From positions 186,001 to 250,000 of the forward strand of contig NZ_WSRO01000001.1 in assembly GCF_009769735.1 (NCBI RefSeq): a stretch of DNA of 64,000 nt, written 5' to 3'. This DNA comes from Streptomyces sp. BA2. Lineage in GTDB: Bacteria; Actinomycetota; Actinomycetes; Streptomycetales; Streptomycetaceae. Positions 40,512 through 49,987 of this stretch are shown in pieces; the first letter of the stretch is position 1; each line of letters starts with the position of its first letter. The notes beneath the pieces were generated by a model that was given only the letters and a program-made list of their open reading frames with translations, was not told where the DNA came from and ran no database searches. A program made the translations under genes and the position numbers.

Positions 40512-43472
40512 ATGGCCGGATACCGCCCACAGGGCACGGCATCCCGCGATGCAGCAGATCCCACTGTCGGTGATCTGCTGGAGCAGTATCAAATCGACCA
40601 CGGCCAGATGCCTGCGGCCTCGCTGACCCCGGTGTTGACCCGCGTCGCTGTGGTCGGTGACCCCGCGAAGCCGGATGCGGTGTATGGGGAGTCGAGCGAC
40701 GGCCTGTGCCGCCTGGTGATCGGCGGAGTGCAGGTAGGAAAAAATCCTGTTTACGCGTTGATGTCGACCCGCGATATCGGCTACAAACTCTCGCACCTGC
40801 CGCTGGTGGGTGGCGGCGTGGACGCGGATTCGGATATCTCTGTGCAGCATACGGGGACGGGGGTGGCGACAGGCTCACTGGATGCGAGCCAGGTGAGAAC
40901 CATCAACTCCAATATTCTCGCTGCATACGGCTCGCTGGATCCGCCGCCTTCTTCGAAGAGTGGCCCGCCGCTCTTTCCTGAGGACAATCTCGCGGAGAGC
41001 TCAGGCTTTGCCGAGCTGGGATTTACCCCTCCCAAGCTGGGAAGCCCCCCTCCCTTCAGTGAGCACGGGAGCGGATTCGACAGTTGCGTATTCCTGCCCT
41101 TGTCGCAGAAGTCGAAGCCGGTATGGGTGAACGTGTACGAAGCGCTTGGGCACATCTATGTCCGCCGCATGGGGATCACGTTGGTCGATGTGGGCACGGA
41201 GGGTGATTTCGAACTTCTCTTGTGGGTGGACGGTTCGTTGGGGACGGCGTGTACCGCCTCGGCCGACCAGAAAGAGCGGAACGGGCTCACCATCGAGATC
41301 GTGGGCCTGAGTGTCGGCTTCACCACCGTGACGGCGGAATACGGGTGGGAGCAGATCAGGGCCTACCCGCCACAGGGGCTGGGTGTTGATTTCAGGTCGG
41401 GTGCGATGGAGATCGGCGGTGGGCTGATCTACGAGAATAACGCCGACTATGACCCGCTCGTGGAAGGCGCAGTTCTTGTCACCGTTCCCCAGATCAGCAT
41501 CCTGGCGGAGGGGGCCTATGCACACGCGAAAGAGAGTTCCGGCAATCCGTCGTTCAGCTCGTTCTTTGTGTTTGTCCGGGTGCAGAAGCCGCAGGGCGCA
41601 CAGCAGATGCCGCCGGCTCCGGCGGCGGGCCTGATTCCTCTGATCCCCGGTGTCATCACCTTGAGCGGCTTCTGCCTGGGGTTCGGTTTCAACAGCCAGC
41701 TGAGGGTGCCGGGACCGGCCGAGGTGACGCGGTTCCCGCTGCTGCTCGGTCTCACCCCGCAGGTCCAGGGCAAGGTCCCGCAGGGCGCGCTGGGGGCGCT
41801 GGAAATGCTCACCGAGGAGCCGACGAAGTGGGTGACGCCGCAGGACAGCGCGTACTGGCTGGCCGTCGGCGTCCAGACGGTCCTCGTCGACTTCATCACC
41901 TGCTCGGCGCTGCTTGTCCTGTCCTTCAAGAACGGGCTGAGCGGTGCCCTCATCGGCACCCTGGACATGTCGGTGGCGAAGATAGCGAAGTTCCAGGCTG
42001 CCGTTGAGGCAGAGGCCTCGGGGGAGCTGGTGGCCATCGGCGCCTCACTCACCGACGATTCATTCTTCATCACCGAGAAGGCCAAGATCAGAGGCGCGCT
42101 CGATCTGTATGTGTTCATCGGCGGGGACCACCGGGGTGAATTCGTCCTCACCGCCGGCGGCTACCGGGTCGGCTTCCAGCCACCCAAATACTGGCCGCAG
42201 GTTCGCGACAATGAAAGGATCGGGCTCGAGTGGAAGATTTCCAGCTGGCTGAGCGCGAACGCGCAATTCTACTGGATGGTCTCTTCACACGGAATGATGA
42301 TCGGCGGCGACTACTCGTTCGACGTCTCCAAGGACATCCCCGGCGGAAGCATCAAGGGGTGGCTCAGCCTCGCCTTCGACGTGACCGTGCAGTGGCGTCC
42401 CTTCTTCCTTCTCTTCTCCGCGGGTCTCAGTGTCGGTCTGCGGGTGAAGATGCTGCTGGTCACCGTATCGGTGGAGCTGGGCGTGGCACTGGACGGGTGG
42501 CTGCCGCCGGTGGGCGGCCGGGTCGAAATCAAGCTGCCGTTTAGTGTCAGGATCGGTGTCGGCTTCGGTTCGCAACTCGAAAGCGGCCTGAAACAGCTGA
42601 CCTGGGATGAGTTCGCGGAGCAGAAACTCCCCGACGCCGCCCACCGCATACAGATCACCGCCGAAAGCGGACTCCTCGCCGTCCCGGGCACCCCACCCGA
42701 CCCCAACGGCAAAACACCCGTCCCCTGGATCGTCTCCACCCACGGCTTCGTCTTCTCCACCCGCTGCGTGGTCCCCACCACCACCTTCCACATCAACCCC
42801 CCCACCAACTACCCCCTGCCCCTCAACGACCCCCACCACGGCGAAGCACCCGACCCCAACCGGAAACTCAACGTCCGCCCCATGGGCAAACCCAACGGAG
42901 CAGACCTGAAATCCACCCACACCGTGACCATCGCCCACGGAAAAACCGGAGTCCTCGTCGCACTCGACGACAAGGACTGGAAAGTCAACCTGGTCACCGA
43001 AGGCCTCCCCCAGGCCCTGTGGGGCACACCCCTCGACAACCTGGACACCACACCCCCCACCAGCGGAACCGGCCTCATCGACGACCAATACACCGGCATC
43101 CGCGTCAGCATCCCCGACGCCCAACTCGGCCCCTCCCTGCCCACCATCCACGCCACCGACCTCCAACTCGAAGACGTCGAACCCGACAGCGACCTCCCCC
43201 TCAACCCCACCAACACCACCCCACCCAACACCCCACCCACCCAAAACAACCAAGCCATCAACACCATCACCACCACCATCACCACCACCCAAACCACAAC
43301 CGCCCGCACCAACCTCGACACCGCCCTCACCAACTGCCAAATCGCCCACACCAACACCACCCCCCAAACCACCAACGACTACAGCCCCCACACAAACGAC
43401 CCCCTCACCCACTACACCACCCGCCTCAACAACGGCCTCTACAACACCAACCCCCTCCTCCTCACCACCTAA
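40512..43472 (+). CDS. DUF6603-type large beta-rich protein, copy 2
   Basis: A 986-residue paralogue of the 37538 product with an extra N-terminal region of about 200 residues (DLLEQYQIDHGQ, then a VGGGVDADSD segment) before the shared beta-rich part. The shared part is clearly divergent from copy 1 (GLGVDFRSGAMEIGGGL, FGFGFNSQLRVPGPAE, SAQFYWMVSSHG-type strands) until residue 680, after which the two proteins are identical to the end because of the 939-bp repeat. ATG 40512 has GGAGGT 5 nt upstream; longer upstream frames are unsupported. No signal peptide. Function unknown; presumably interchangeable with copy 1 in one assembly. Confidence 0.85.
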   Translation: MAGYRPQGTASRDAADPTVGDLLEQYQIDHGQMPAASLTPVLTRVAVVGDPAKPDAVYGESSDGLCRLVIGGVQVGKNPVYALMSTRDIGYKLSHLPLVGGGVDADSDISVQHTGTGVATGSLDASQVRTINSNILAAYGSLDPPPSSKSGPPLFPEDNLAESSGFAELGFTPPKLGSPPPFSEHGSGFDSCVFLPLSQKSKPVWVNVYEALGHIYVRRMGITLVDVGTEGDFELLLWVDGSLGTACTASADQKERNGLTIEIVGLSVGFTTVTAEYGWEQIRAYPPQGLGVDFRSGAMEIGGGLIYENNADYDPLVEGAVLVTVPQISILAEGAYAHAKESSGNPSFSSFFVFVRVQKPQGAQQMPPAPAAGLIPLIPGVITLSGFCLGFGFNSQLRVPGPAEVTRFPLLLGLTPQVQGKVPQGALGALEMLTEEPTKWVTPQDSAYWLAVGVQTVLVDFITCSALLVLSFKNGLSGALIGTLDMSVAKIAKFQAAVEAEASGELVAIGASLTDDSFFITEKAKIRGALDLYVFIGGDHRGEFVLTAGGYRVGFQPPKYWPQVRDNERIGLEWKISSWLSANAQFYWMVSSHGMMIGGDYSFDVSKDIPGGSIKGWLSLAFDVTVQWRPFFLLFSAGLSVGLRVKMLLVTVSVELGVALDGWLPPVGGRVEIKLPFSVRIGVGFGSQLESGLKQLTWDEFAEQKLPDAAHRIQITAESGLLAVPGTPPDPNGKTPVPWIVSTHGFVFSTRCVVPTTTFHINPPTNYPLPLNDPHHGEAPDPNRKLNVRPMGKPNGADLKSTHTVTIAHGKTGVLVALDDKDWKVNLVTEGLPQALWGTPLDNLDTTPPTSGTGLIDDQYTGIRVSIPDAQLGPSLPTIHATDLQLEDVEPDSDLPLNPTNTTPPNTPPTQNNQAINTITTTITTTQTTTARTNLDTALTNCQIAHTNTTPQTTNDYSPHTNDPLTHYTTRLNNGLYNTNPLLLTT

Positions 43473-43489
43473 CCCACACCACACACCCC
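42551..43489 (+). repeat. 939-bp exact direct repeat, copy B
   Basis: Second copy of the block at 38980-39918, offset 3571 bp. Unlike copy A it is followed at once by AGGAG and the next gene, so copy B is in the operon-continuous context. Confidence 0.95.
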
Positions 43490-43502
43490 AGGAGAACCCA
43501 CC

Positions 43503-45860
43503 ATGCCCTCCAAAGAGAGCCCTCCTCCTTCCACGCGCGTCCTCACGTTCTCCGATTCCAAGGTTCCGGCCCTCACGGGGGGCAAGTACACCATCACCAT
43601 CGACCAGGAGGTCGCCGACAGCTCGGGGGTAGTTCTCAGCAACACGGATCAATTCCCCACGGCCACCCAGAAGTTCGAGGTCCACGCCCCGCGGTTCGCC
43701 TTAGACCCCAGCTTCATTCATGCCGAGCACCCGCCGAACGGATCAGTGGGCAACTTCGACAACCGTCTGGCCCATGTGAGCCTGACCCGGACAACCCTGC
43801 CCTGGGAACAGGAGCTGGAAGAAGGCCTCACCGGTGAGCGCATGCCGTGGATGGCGCTGCTCCTTTTCGCGGAAGGTGAGCTGCCAAATGACCCTCACTC
43901 GGAAGGAACCGTCAACACGAGTTTCACGGTCCAGGAGCTGCTCGATCTGCAGAACAAGCATGTGGGGGATAAGGACTACAACGTACTCGGCCCGGAGATC
44001 GAACCAGACACCGTTGTCGATCAAGTTCTGGCGGGGGTCTGCAGCACGATCGACGTGCCCGCGGCCGTGTTCACCGCTGTGGTCCCCTACGGGGAGCAGC
44101 TGACGCACCTGGCGCATGTGCGTGATGTGGGTGATGAGCCGTCATTCTTCAGGGCGTCGAACCTGGACATGACCGACCCCGGCACGTACAGCATTGTGAT
44201 GACCAACCGGTTCCCCCGCACCTCCGGGAACTACGCGGCTCATCTGGTCTCGCTGGAAGGCTTCCTCGAACAACTGACCAGCTATGGGCTGCCCAAGGGC
44301 AAGGACACGGTGAGGTTGGTGTCCCTGCGTTCCTGGTCGTTTACCTCCCACCCGGACCCGGGCGGGCACTTCGCCGATGTGGTCAAGAATCTGGCGGCCC
44401 CGGGCACCGATGCGGACCACGCGCACGCCGCCGGCCAGCCTTCGCCCGAGGCCGCGCTGTCGTTGCGGCTGCCGCCGCCCATCAACGATGAATCGCAGGA
44501 AGCAATTGAGGTAAAGAACCGTCTAACGTGGGGGTATGTGCCCCTGTCCTATGTGACAGCCGAGGGTGAGCGCACGCTCAGCTGGTACCGGGGGCCGCTG
44601 ACCCCCGTCCCGCCGTCGACCGTCCCCGGACTGCAGCTGCCCAGCGACACGCAGCAGGACAACGGGGTAGACACCAAGTCGTCTGACGACCTGCTGGTCT
44701 ACCTGCCCGACTGGGGCGTGTTCGACCTGTCCTATGCGGCGGCATGGACCATGGGCCGTCTGGTGGCGCTTTCCCACGCACCGGCGGGTTCCGCGGTATC
44801 ACAAATGCAGCAGCAGGCTCGCGCCGCCGCGCTTCGGGTGCTGTCCCGCCTGAGCACTTCTCCGGAGATCAGCGGCCTGGAGAGCGGGGTGAGCCCCACG
44901 CTCGAGGAGCTGACCGGGAACTGGCCCGCGCTGCGCCGCTTCCACCAGCTGGTGGGAGATGGTCTGGCGCAGCGTCTGGAACGGATCCCGGCGGCCGACG
45001 CGGCGCGACCGGCCGGGACGGCGTCTGTGCCGGCGTCCGTGCCGGCGAACACGGCCGGGTCCAGGGCGGAGTGGCTGCGCACTGCGCTGCAGCGCGAGGA
45101 GGTGCGCACGGTACTGGCCGAGGCCCTGACGGACGAAGCCGGGCAGGTGGCGGACATCATCGAAGCGCTCTACACCCTGGAGCTGGTCTCCTTCGACCAC
45201 CTGGTCGCCGACCCCCGGATGCTGCCCCCGGAGAGCGTGCGCTTCTTCCACGTGGACTCCACCTGGATCGCCGCACTGGTCAAGGGACTTGCGAGCGCCG
45301 GCGTGAGCACCACGCTGGACCAGGCCCTCCAGGAGACCGTGACCGCGGCCGTGACCGCCCACCTGGACTCGCGCCAGCCGCCGCCGCAGGCCGGACTGCT
45401 GCTGCGGTCCCGGCTGGCCAAGGACTGGCCGGGCCTAATCATCGAAGCATCCCAGGGCGGAAACCCGGTGACGATCGTGCGCCGGGACTACCTCGGGCCG
45501 GACCTGCTGCTGTGCCTCTTCGACCAGGTGCCCGACATCGTCACGCTCGGCCAGCCCCACCAGGATCTGTACTTCGGCGCCGAGGGCGATGACTACGTCA
45601 TCGACCTGCGCTATCTGAAGGGCGACCACCCGGGCGCCCCGATCACCGGGGCCTCGTTCTCACTCAAGAACCTTTTCCGGTCGCCGGCGCCGCCGGGTGC
45701 CGCTCAGCCTGAGGTCTTGCAGCTTTCCCAGGTGGTGAACCTCCTGACCACATCACTCAGAAATCAGCAACAGCTGGATACGGGCGAGCAGGTATCGCCG
45801 GCGGGATTTGCTGTCCAGATGATCCAGTCCCCCCACCGGCAGATCTTCCGTCAACCGTAA
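43503..45860 (+). CDS. Large operon protein, 785 residues, unknown family
   Basis: Begins with an Ig-like/beta region (TGGKYTITIDQEV, FEVHAPRFALDPSFIHAEHPP, HVSLTRTTLPWEQELE, PWMALLLFAEGEL), then a VVPYGEQLTHLAHVRD and NRFPRTSGNYAAHLVSLEGFL core. The C-terminal half is helical, with RFHQLVGDGL and LYTLELVSFDHLVADPRMLP, and a final beta part (GPDLLLCLFDQVPDIV). I do not recognise an experimentally described family. No signal peptide or TM helix. ATG 14 nt after the repeat, with AGGAG. Codon 67 (43701) is TTA. 32 nt before the next gene. Confidence 0.85.
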   Translation: MPSKESPPPSTRVLTFSDSKVPALTGGKYTITIDQEVADSSGVVLSNTDQFPTATQKFEVHAPRFALDPSFIHAEHPPNGSVGNFDNRLAHVSLTRTTLPWEQELEEGLTGERMPWMALLLFAEGELPNDPHSEGTVNTSFTVQELLDLQNKHVGDKDYNVLGPEIEPDTVVDQVLAGVCSTIDVPAAVFTAVVPYGEQLTHLAHVRDVGDEPSFFRASNLDMTDPGTYSIVMTNRFPRTSGNYAAHLVSLEGFLEQLTSYGLPKGKDTVRLVSLRSWSFTSHPDPGGHFADVVKNLAAPGTDADHAHAAGQPSPEAALSLRLPPPINDESQEAIEVKNRLTWGYVPLSYVTAEGERTLSWYRGPLTPVPPSTVPGLQLPSDTQQDNGVDTKSSDDLLVYLPDWGVFDLSYAAAWTMGRLVALSHAPAGSAVSQMQQQARAAALRVLSRLSTSPEISGLESGVSPTLEELTGNWPALRRFHQLVGDGLAQRLERIPAADAARPAGTASVPASVPANTAGSRAEWLRTALQREEVRTVLAEALTDEAGQVADIIEALYTLELVSFDHLVADPRMLPPESVRFFHVDSTWIAALVKGLASAGVSTTLDQALQETVTAAVTAHLDSRQPPPQAGLLLRSRLAKDWPGLIIEASQGGNPVTIVRRDYLGPDLLLCLFDQVPDIVTLGQPHQDLYFGAEGDDYVIDLRYLKGDHPGAPITGASFSLKNLFRSPAPPGAAQPEVLQLSQVVNLLTTSLRNQQQLDTGEQVSPAGFAVQMIQSPHRQIFRQP

Positions 45861-45892
45861 CCATTGCGGAATAGAGAATCCTGGAGCTAGCT

Positions 45893-48800
45893 GTGACCAA
45901 TCCACTGATCGTTCCCGTTGAGATCGAGGTCTACCTCGTCAACTCCCAGATGCAGAGCGAGGAGGACCCTGACCCGTACGGGCGCTGGGAACTCGACTTC
46001 TCGGATCCCAAGGAAATCTCCAACCCCCCTGAGCCGTATCCGTTCACTGGAAGGCAGGACATCGCTCCACAGACCGGGGCGCAGGTGCACTGGCTGGTGC
46101 CCGATGCTTTTCGCACCCAGAGCGATACGGACGGAAAATTCCCGCCGGTCCCCAACCGCTGGATGGTCGTCCGTTCCAGCCGGCCGTCCGGCCAACCGGA
46201 GGCGACCCCGACCTTCAAGGCATGGGTGGTTGAGAGCGATTACCTCGCCGAGTACCAGCAGGACCCCTACGACTACCCGTGGAACGGAAACTACGCTGCC
46301 TGGGCCCACCAGGTCACGGAAACGGACCACTATCCGGGATACGACCCAGGCGACTACATGCCGATGACGATCGGACGGGTATGGGAGTTGCAGGAGTGGG
46401 ACTACAGCCGCACCGAGGGTAATCCTCTCTTCCTCACGGCGGTAGGGCCGGGAATTATGGCATTCTGCGGCTACCAGCCCTACAACCAGGGCGTCTTCTC
46501 TTTCTACGACAACCTGCACGACATCGACCCCGCGCAAGCGACACTCGATTACCTGGTGTGCGGCTGGTTCTCGCCGGAGAGCGGGGACATCCTCGCCGGC
46601 TCGGGTGGCGTTGCCGCGCTGATGGAGGAGCTCGACTGGACGACCAGCGGGACCCCGGACGCGATGTCCCTGTATGCCGGAGCGGCCCTGCGGCTGGAGT
46701 GGGACGACACGGCCAATGCCCCGGCTCTCACCGGGAACAGGCCCGACAGCCTGGCTCAGGTCTTTTTGGCGGTGGGGCACAACGCGGCCGACGCGGCGAC
46801 CGCGCCCGGCCTGCACAAGACGAACGATGTGGCGGCCGGACGCCTGTTCCAGGCCTTTTTAACCGGCAAATTCGAGCAGCTCGATCAGAACCCCGAAGGG
46901 TTCGACGACACCCTCCACAGCACGTGGTTCACCCCGAACAACACCGATCACACCTGGCAGATCACAGACCCGCCCTCCGGGCTGTCGGAGCCGTTGACGG
47001 ACGCCGAGCTGGTGAAGGAACGCAACTGGCTGGCCGACCTCAACGCCAAACAGGCGAGCTACAACCAGCTGGCCCGGTACGCCTCCGGGCTGCGGTTCCG
47101 CCTCTATGAGCTGTGGCGGCTGAGCATCACACCCTTGGAAGACAACTTCGACAACCCCGGCGGCCGCCCGGAGTCCTTCCAACCCACGCCCATGATGGAC
47201 GAGCTGGCCGCAAGTCTGCGGGCAGTGCTGGCCGAGATGACCGGACTCATTCAGGACCAGGTGGTCAACGGAGTGTCGGGCATTCCCGGCCTGCCGCACG
47301 GAGACACCGAGCAGGCGTTCGCCGACAGCATCGCCAAGTACGCTGGGGCCTGGGGCCTGGACCCGGACGGCACGGATCCGAAAAAGGTGCACCGGGTGCT
47401 GAAGTCTGTTCCGCTGCCGGCGTTCCAGACGCCCAACGACCCGGTGGTCCTGCTCGGCGGGCTCTGGAAGGACCCCGCGAAAAAGCCGCAGCCGGACAAG
47501 GGCCCGCTGTTCTGCCGCACCCGCGATCAGCTAGTGGCCAGCATGCTCATCAAAACCACGATGCAAACCGGCCCGCTGGCTGGCCCGCCCCAGGGCTGGG
47601 ACCGCCTGCCGCCGCAGGTGCAAGACACCTTCACCGGCCTGTTCGCCGAATTCACGCTGCTCTCCGCTGCCGCCGCCACCGGCACCGCGGACAGCAACGA
47701 CCTCATCAACGACGTGAACAGCCTGGACCCCGACACTCATGTCTCCCGCTCCTTCCTCAACTCGGCGGGGAACCCGGCCGGCCCCGGGCACTTCACCGCC
47801 ATCAGGCCCATCTGGGACCAGGCCTGGTCACCGGTCTACCTGCTGTGGCGGATGCAGTACTACCCGGTGCCTCTGGAGGGCGACAAGGACTACCAGTGGG
47901 TCTTCAACCCCCAAAGCGGCCGGTATGAGCTCACCAAGACCTCCACGGGCAAGCCGACGGTGGCGCCCCTGCATCTCAGCGGCCGCTGCGCCCTGACCGA
48001 CGTGCCCCGGGTTCTCGTCGGGGGCGGCGCCGACCGGCACATCCGCACCTTCCCTGACGCGCCCCACCAGGGCTTTGAGGAGCTGGTCGGCAAGGCCGAC
48101 GAGTTCGGGCAGATCTCCCAGACGGTGGAAGGCCTGCACCGCTCGCTGCTCCAGCGCCTGTCCGGCATCGGCATCATCCCCAATGCCGGTGCTCCATATA
48201 GCGACTTGCTCACCGACTATCCGCACGACGGCTTCCCCGCGCCCGCCCCCGACTACGCCATGGGCTCGAAGGGTCCCACGCTGCGGTTCACTCCGGCCGG
48301 AGGAGCACAGTTCGTCTTCACCTTCGCCGGAATCGTCGACTCCATGGGACGTCACCTGACGCTCATCGACGCCTGGGGCGAGGCGGATTCCAACACCTTC
48401 CCGGAGATGCACCCCCCCTACCGCGCCCCCAGCGTCACCCCCAACCTGGTCGCCCCCAACACCTACCTCACCTTCGGCGACACCACCAACCCCGACCCGG
48501 ATGACATCCACGTCGATGACCAGGACTGCTATCTGCAGCTGACACCCCGCATCCTCCAGCCGACCCGGCTGCGGTTCGACTTCGTGTCCACCAACGACCC
48601 CTACGCCGACGGCGAGCTGGTCGCCCCGACGGTCGTGGATGATCCGCCCGAGGTCGCCACGCACGACCACCCCGAGACCACCCCGGTGGTCGGCTGGCTG
48701 CTGGCCAATCACCTCACCGGCTCCCTGCTCATCCACGACCAGCACGGGCGCGGCATCGTCGAAGCCCGCAAGGGCATCGGCATCAGCAACGGAAGCGAAG

Positions 48801-49987
48801 TGCCCGCCGTGGACTGGGCCACCCTGCCCTACTACACCGACCCGGACGACGACACCGCCTACAACGACGATCCTTTCGATGCACAGAGCGACTTCGCCAC
48901 CCAGTGCCCCGAACTCTTCCACTTCATCACCGGCCTGCGCAGCAACGGGCCCGATGCTTTCGACGCCCTCATGGCTCGCATCGATGCTCCGACCACCGCC
49001 GCCCAGCCGCCCGCCACCGCCGGCACCATGATGGCCCCGCTGATCGGCCAGCCCGTCGCCCTGATCCGCGCCCGGCTCACCCTGGAGACCGACACCCTCC
49101 CCTACACCGACCCCACCTGGGACAAGGCCCTGGACTTCACCACCCCCGACTATCTAACCCAGCAATGGAAATGGAACATCCGGCTGGGCGGCCCGCCGCG
49201 CGACGACAACGGCGTCACGAAGACCACCGACGGGCTCATCGGCTACTACACCCACAAGACGGGGGCCGACGGCCGCATCGACCCCACCCAGCCGACCGAC
49301 TACAACGTCTTTCGCACCCCGGTCGGCGCGGCGAGCGGCTACGCCCAGCAGATCGATGCCCACGACCTGGCCCTGCCGGTCAACCCCGCCCCCGCCCCCA
49401 AATCCGAAGTCCTCGACGCCGACGCGGCCTTCGACCCGACGAATCCGTATACCGCCTTCGTCACGCTGGTGGCCCACCCCTGGTCGGACATCAACGCGAT
49501 CAGTGACGTTCTGCCCGCGGCCACCTTGCGCCTGCCCGACGAGGACGTCCGCACGCCCCTGTCCCACCTGCGGATCGCCTCGCGCACCGGTCCTCTGCTG
49601 GCCGGCACCCGCCCCGTTCCCACGGGGGAGACCGGCACCGGCGACGACCAGGTCACCGCCGTGGTCATGCCCTGCCCGTCGGCCTGGAAGGGCATCTGGG
49701 ACTGGTCCCAGCCACAACCCCCCCACGAAACCGCCTACCAGAGCGCCTCCGCAGCCCAGGACGCGCAGGCCGCCGAGCCGTGGGACCACTACCCCATCAC
49801 CCCCACCGACAACGCCGCGCATCTCGACCAGGCCCCGCCCCCGGCCCGCACCGGCTACCTCACCCTGACCACCGCCGTCGGCCAGACACCGCCTCCGGAG
49901 AAGGTCCGGCGGGCCGGCGACAACGCCGACCAGTCCCCTGCCCATTCCCCCGACCCCGCCTCAAACCGCACGGAGCCGCAACCATGA
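45893..49987 (+). CDS. Giant operon protein, 1364 residues, unknown family
   Basis: Largest product in the window. The N-terminal 200 residues are Tyr/Trp/Pro-rich (VEIEVYLVNSQ, PFTGRQDIAPQTGAQVHWLVP). A region around 205-230 contains LDYLVCGWFSPESGD. The middle is helical (ELWRLSITPLEDNF, ASMLIKTTMQTGPLAGPP), followed by QAWSPVYLLWRMQYYPVPLEGDKDYQW. The C-terminal third is beta-rich (TPVVGWLLANHLTGSLLIHD, ALIRARLTLETDTLPY) with a Pro/Ala tail. No signal peptide or TM helix. GTG start with GGAG 6 nt upstream. Codon 323 (46859) is TTA. Its stop overlaps the next ATG (ATGA). No known enzyme motif seen; a scaffold role is a guess. Confidence 0.85.
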   Translation: MTNPLIVPVEIEVYLVNSQMQSEEDPDPYGRWELDFSDPKEISNPPEPYPFTGRQDIAPQTGAQVHWLVPDAFRTQSDTDGKFPPVPNRWMVVRSSRPSGQPEATPTFKAWVVESDYLAEYQQDPYDYPWNGNYAAWAHQVTETDHYPGYDPGDYMPMTIGRVWELQEWDYSRTEGNPLFLTAVGPGIMAFCGYQPYNQGVFSFYDNLHDIDPAQATLDYLVCGWFSPESGDILAGSGGVAALMEELDWTTSGTPDAMSLYAGAALRLEWDDTANAPALTGNRPDSLAQVFLAVGHNAADAATAPGLHKTNDVAAGRLFQAFLTGKFEQLDQNPEGFDDTLHSTWFTPNNTDHTWQITDPPSGLSEPLTDAELVKERNWLADLNAKQASYNQLARYASGLRFRLYELWRLSITPLEDNFDNPGGRPESFQPTPMMDELAASLRAVLAEMTGLIQDQVVNGVSGIPGLPHGDTEQAFADSIAKYAGAWGLDPDGTDPKKVHRVLKSVPLPAFQTPNDPVVLLGGLWKDPAKKPQPDKGPLFCRTRDQLVASMLIKTTMQTGPLAGPPQGWDRLPPQVQDTFTGLFAEFTLLSAAAATGTADSNDLINDVNSLDPDTHVSRSFLNSAGNPAGPGHFTAIRPIWDQAWSPVYLLWRMQYYPVPLEGDKDYQWVFNPQSGRYELTKTSTGKPTVAPLHLSGRCALTDVPRVLVGGGADRHIRTFPDAPHQGFEELVGKADEFGQISQTVEGLHRSLLQRLSGIGIIPNAGAPYSDLLTDYPHDGFPAPAPDYAMGSKGPTLRFTPAGGAQFVFTFAGIVDSMGRHLTLIDAWGEADSNTFPEMHPPYRAPSVTPNLVAPNTYLTFGDTTNPDPDDIHVDDQDCYLQLTPRILQPTRLRFDFVSTNDPYADGELVAPTVVDDPPEVATHDHPETTPVVGWLLANHLTGSLLIHDQHGRGIVEARKGIGISNGSEVPAVDWATLPYYTDPDDDTAYNDDPFDAQSDFATQCPELFHFITGLRSNGPDAFDALMARIDAPTTAAQPPATAGTMMAPLIGQPVALIRARLTLETDTLPYTDPTWDKALDFTTPDYLTQQWKWNIRLGGPPRDDNGVTKTTDGLIGYYTHKTGADGRIDPTQPTDYNVFRTPVGAASGYAQQIDAHDLALPVNPAPAPKSEVLDADAAFDPTNPYTAFVTLVAHPWSDINAISDVLPAATLRLPDEDVRTPLSHLRIASRTGPLLAGTRPVPTGETGTGDDQVTAVVMPCPSAWKGIWDWSQPQPPHETAYQSASAAQDAQAAEPWDHYPITPTDNAAHLDQAPPPARTGYLTLTTAVGQTPPPEKVRRAGDNADQSPAHSPDPASNRTEPQP

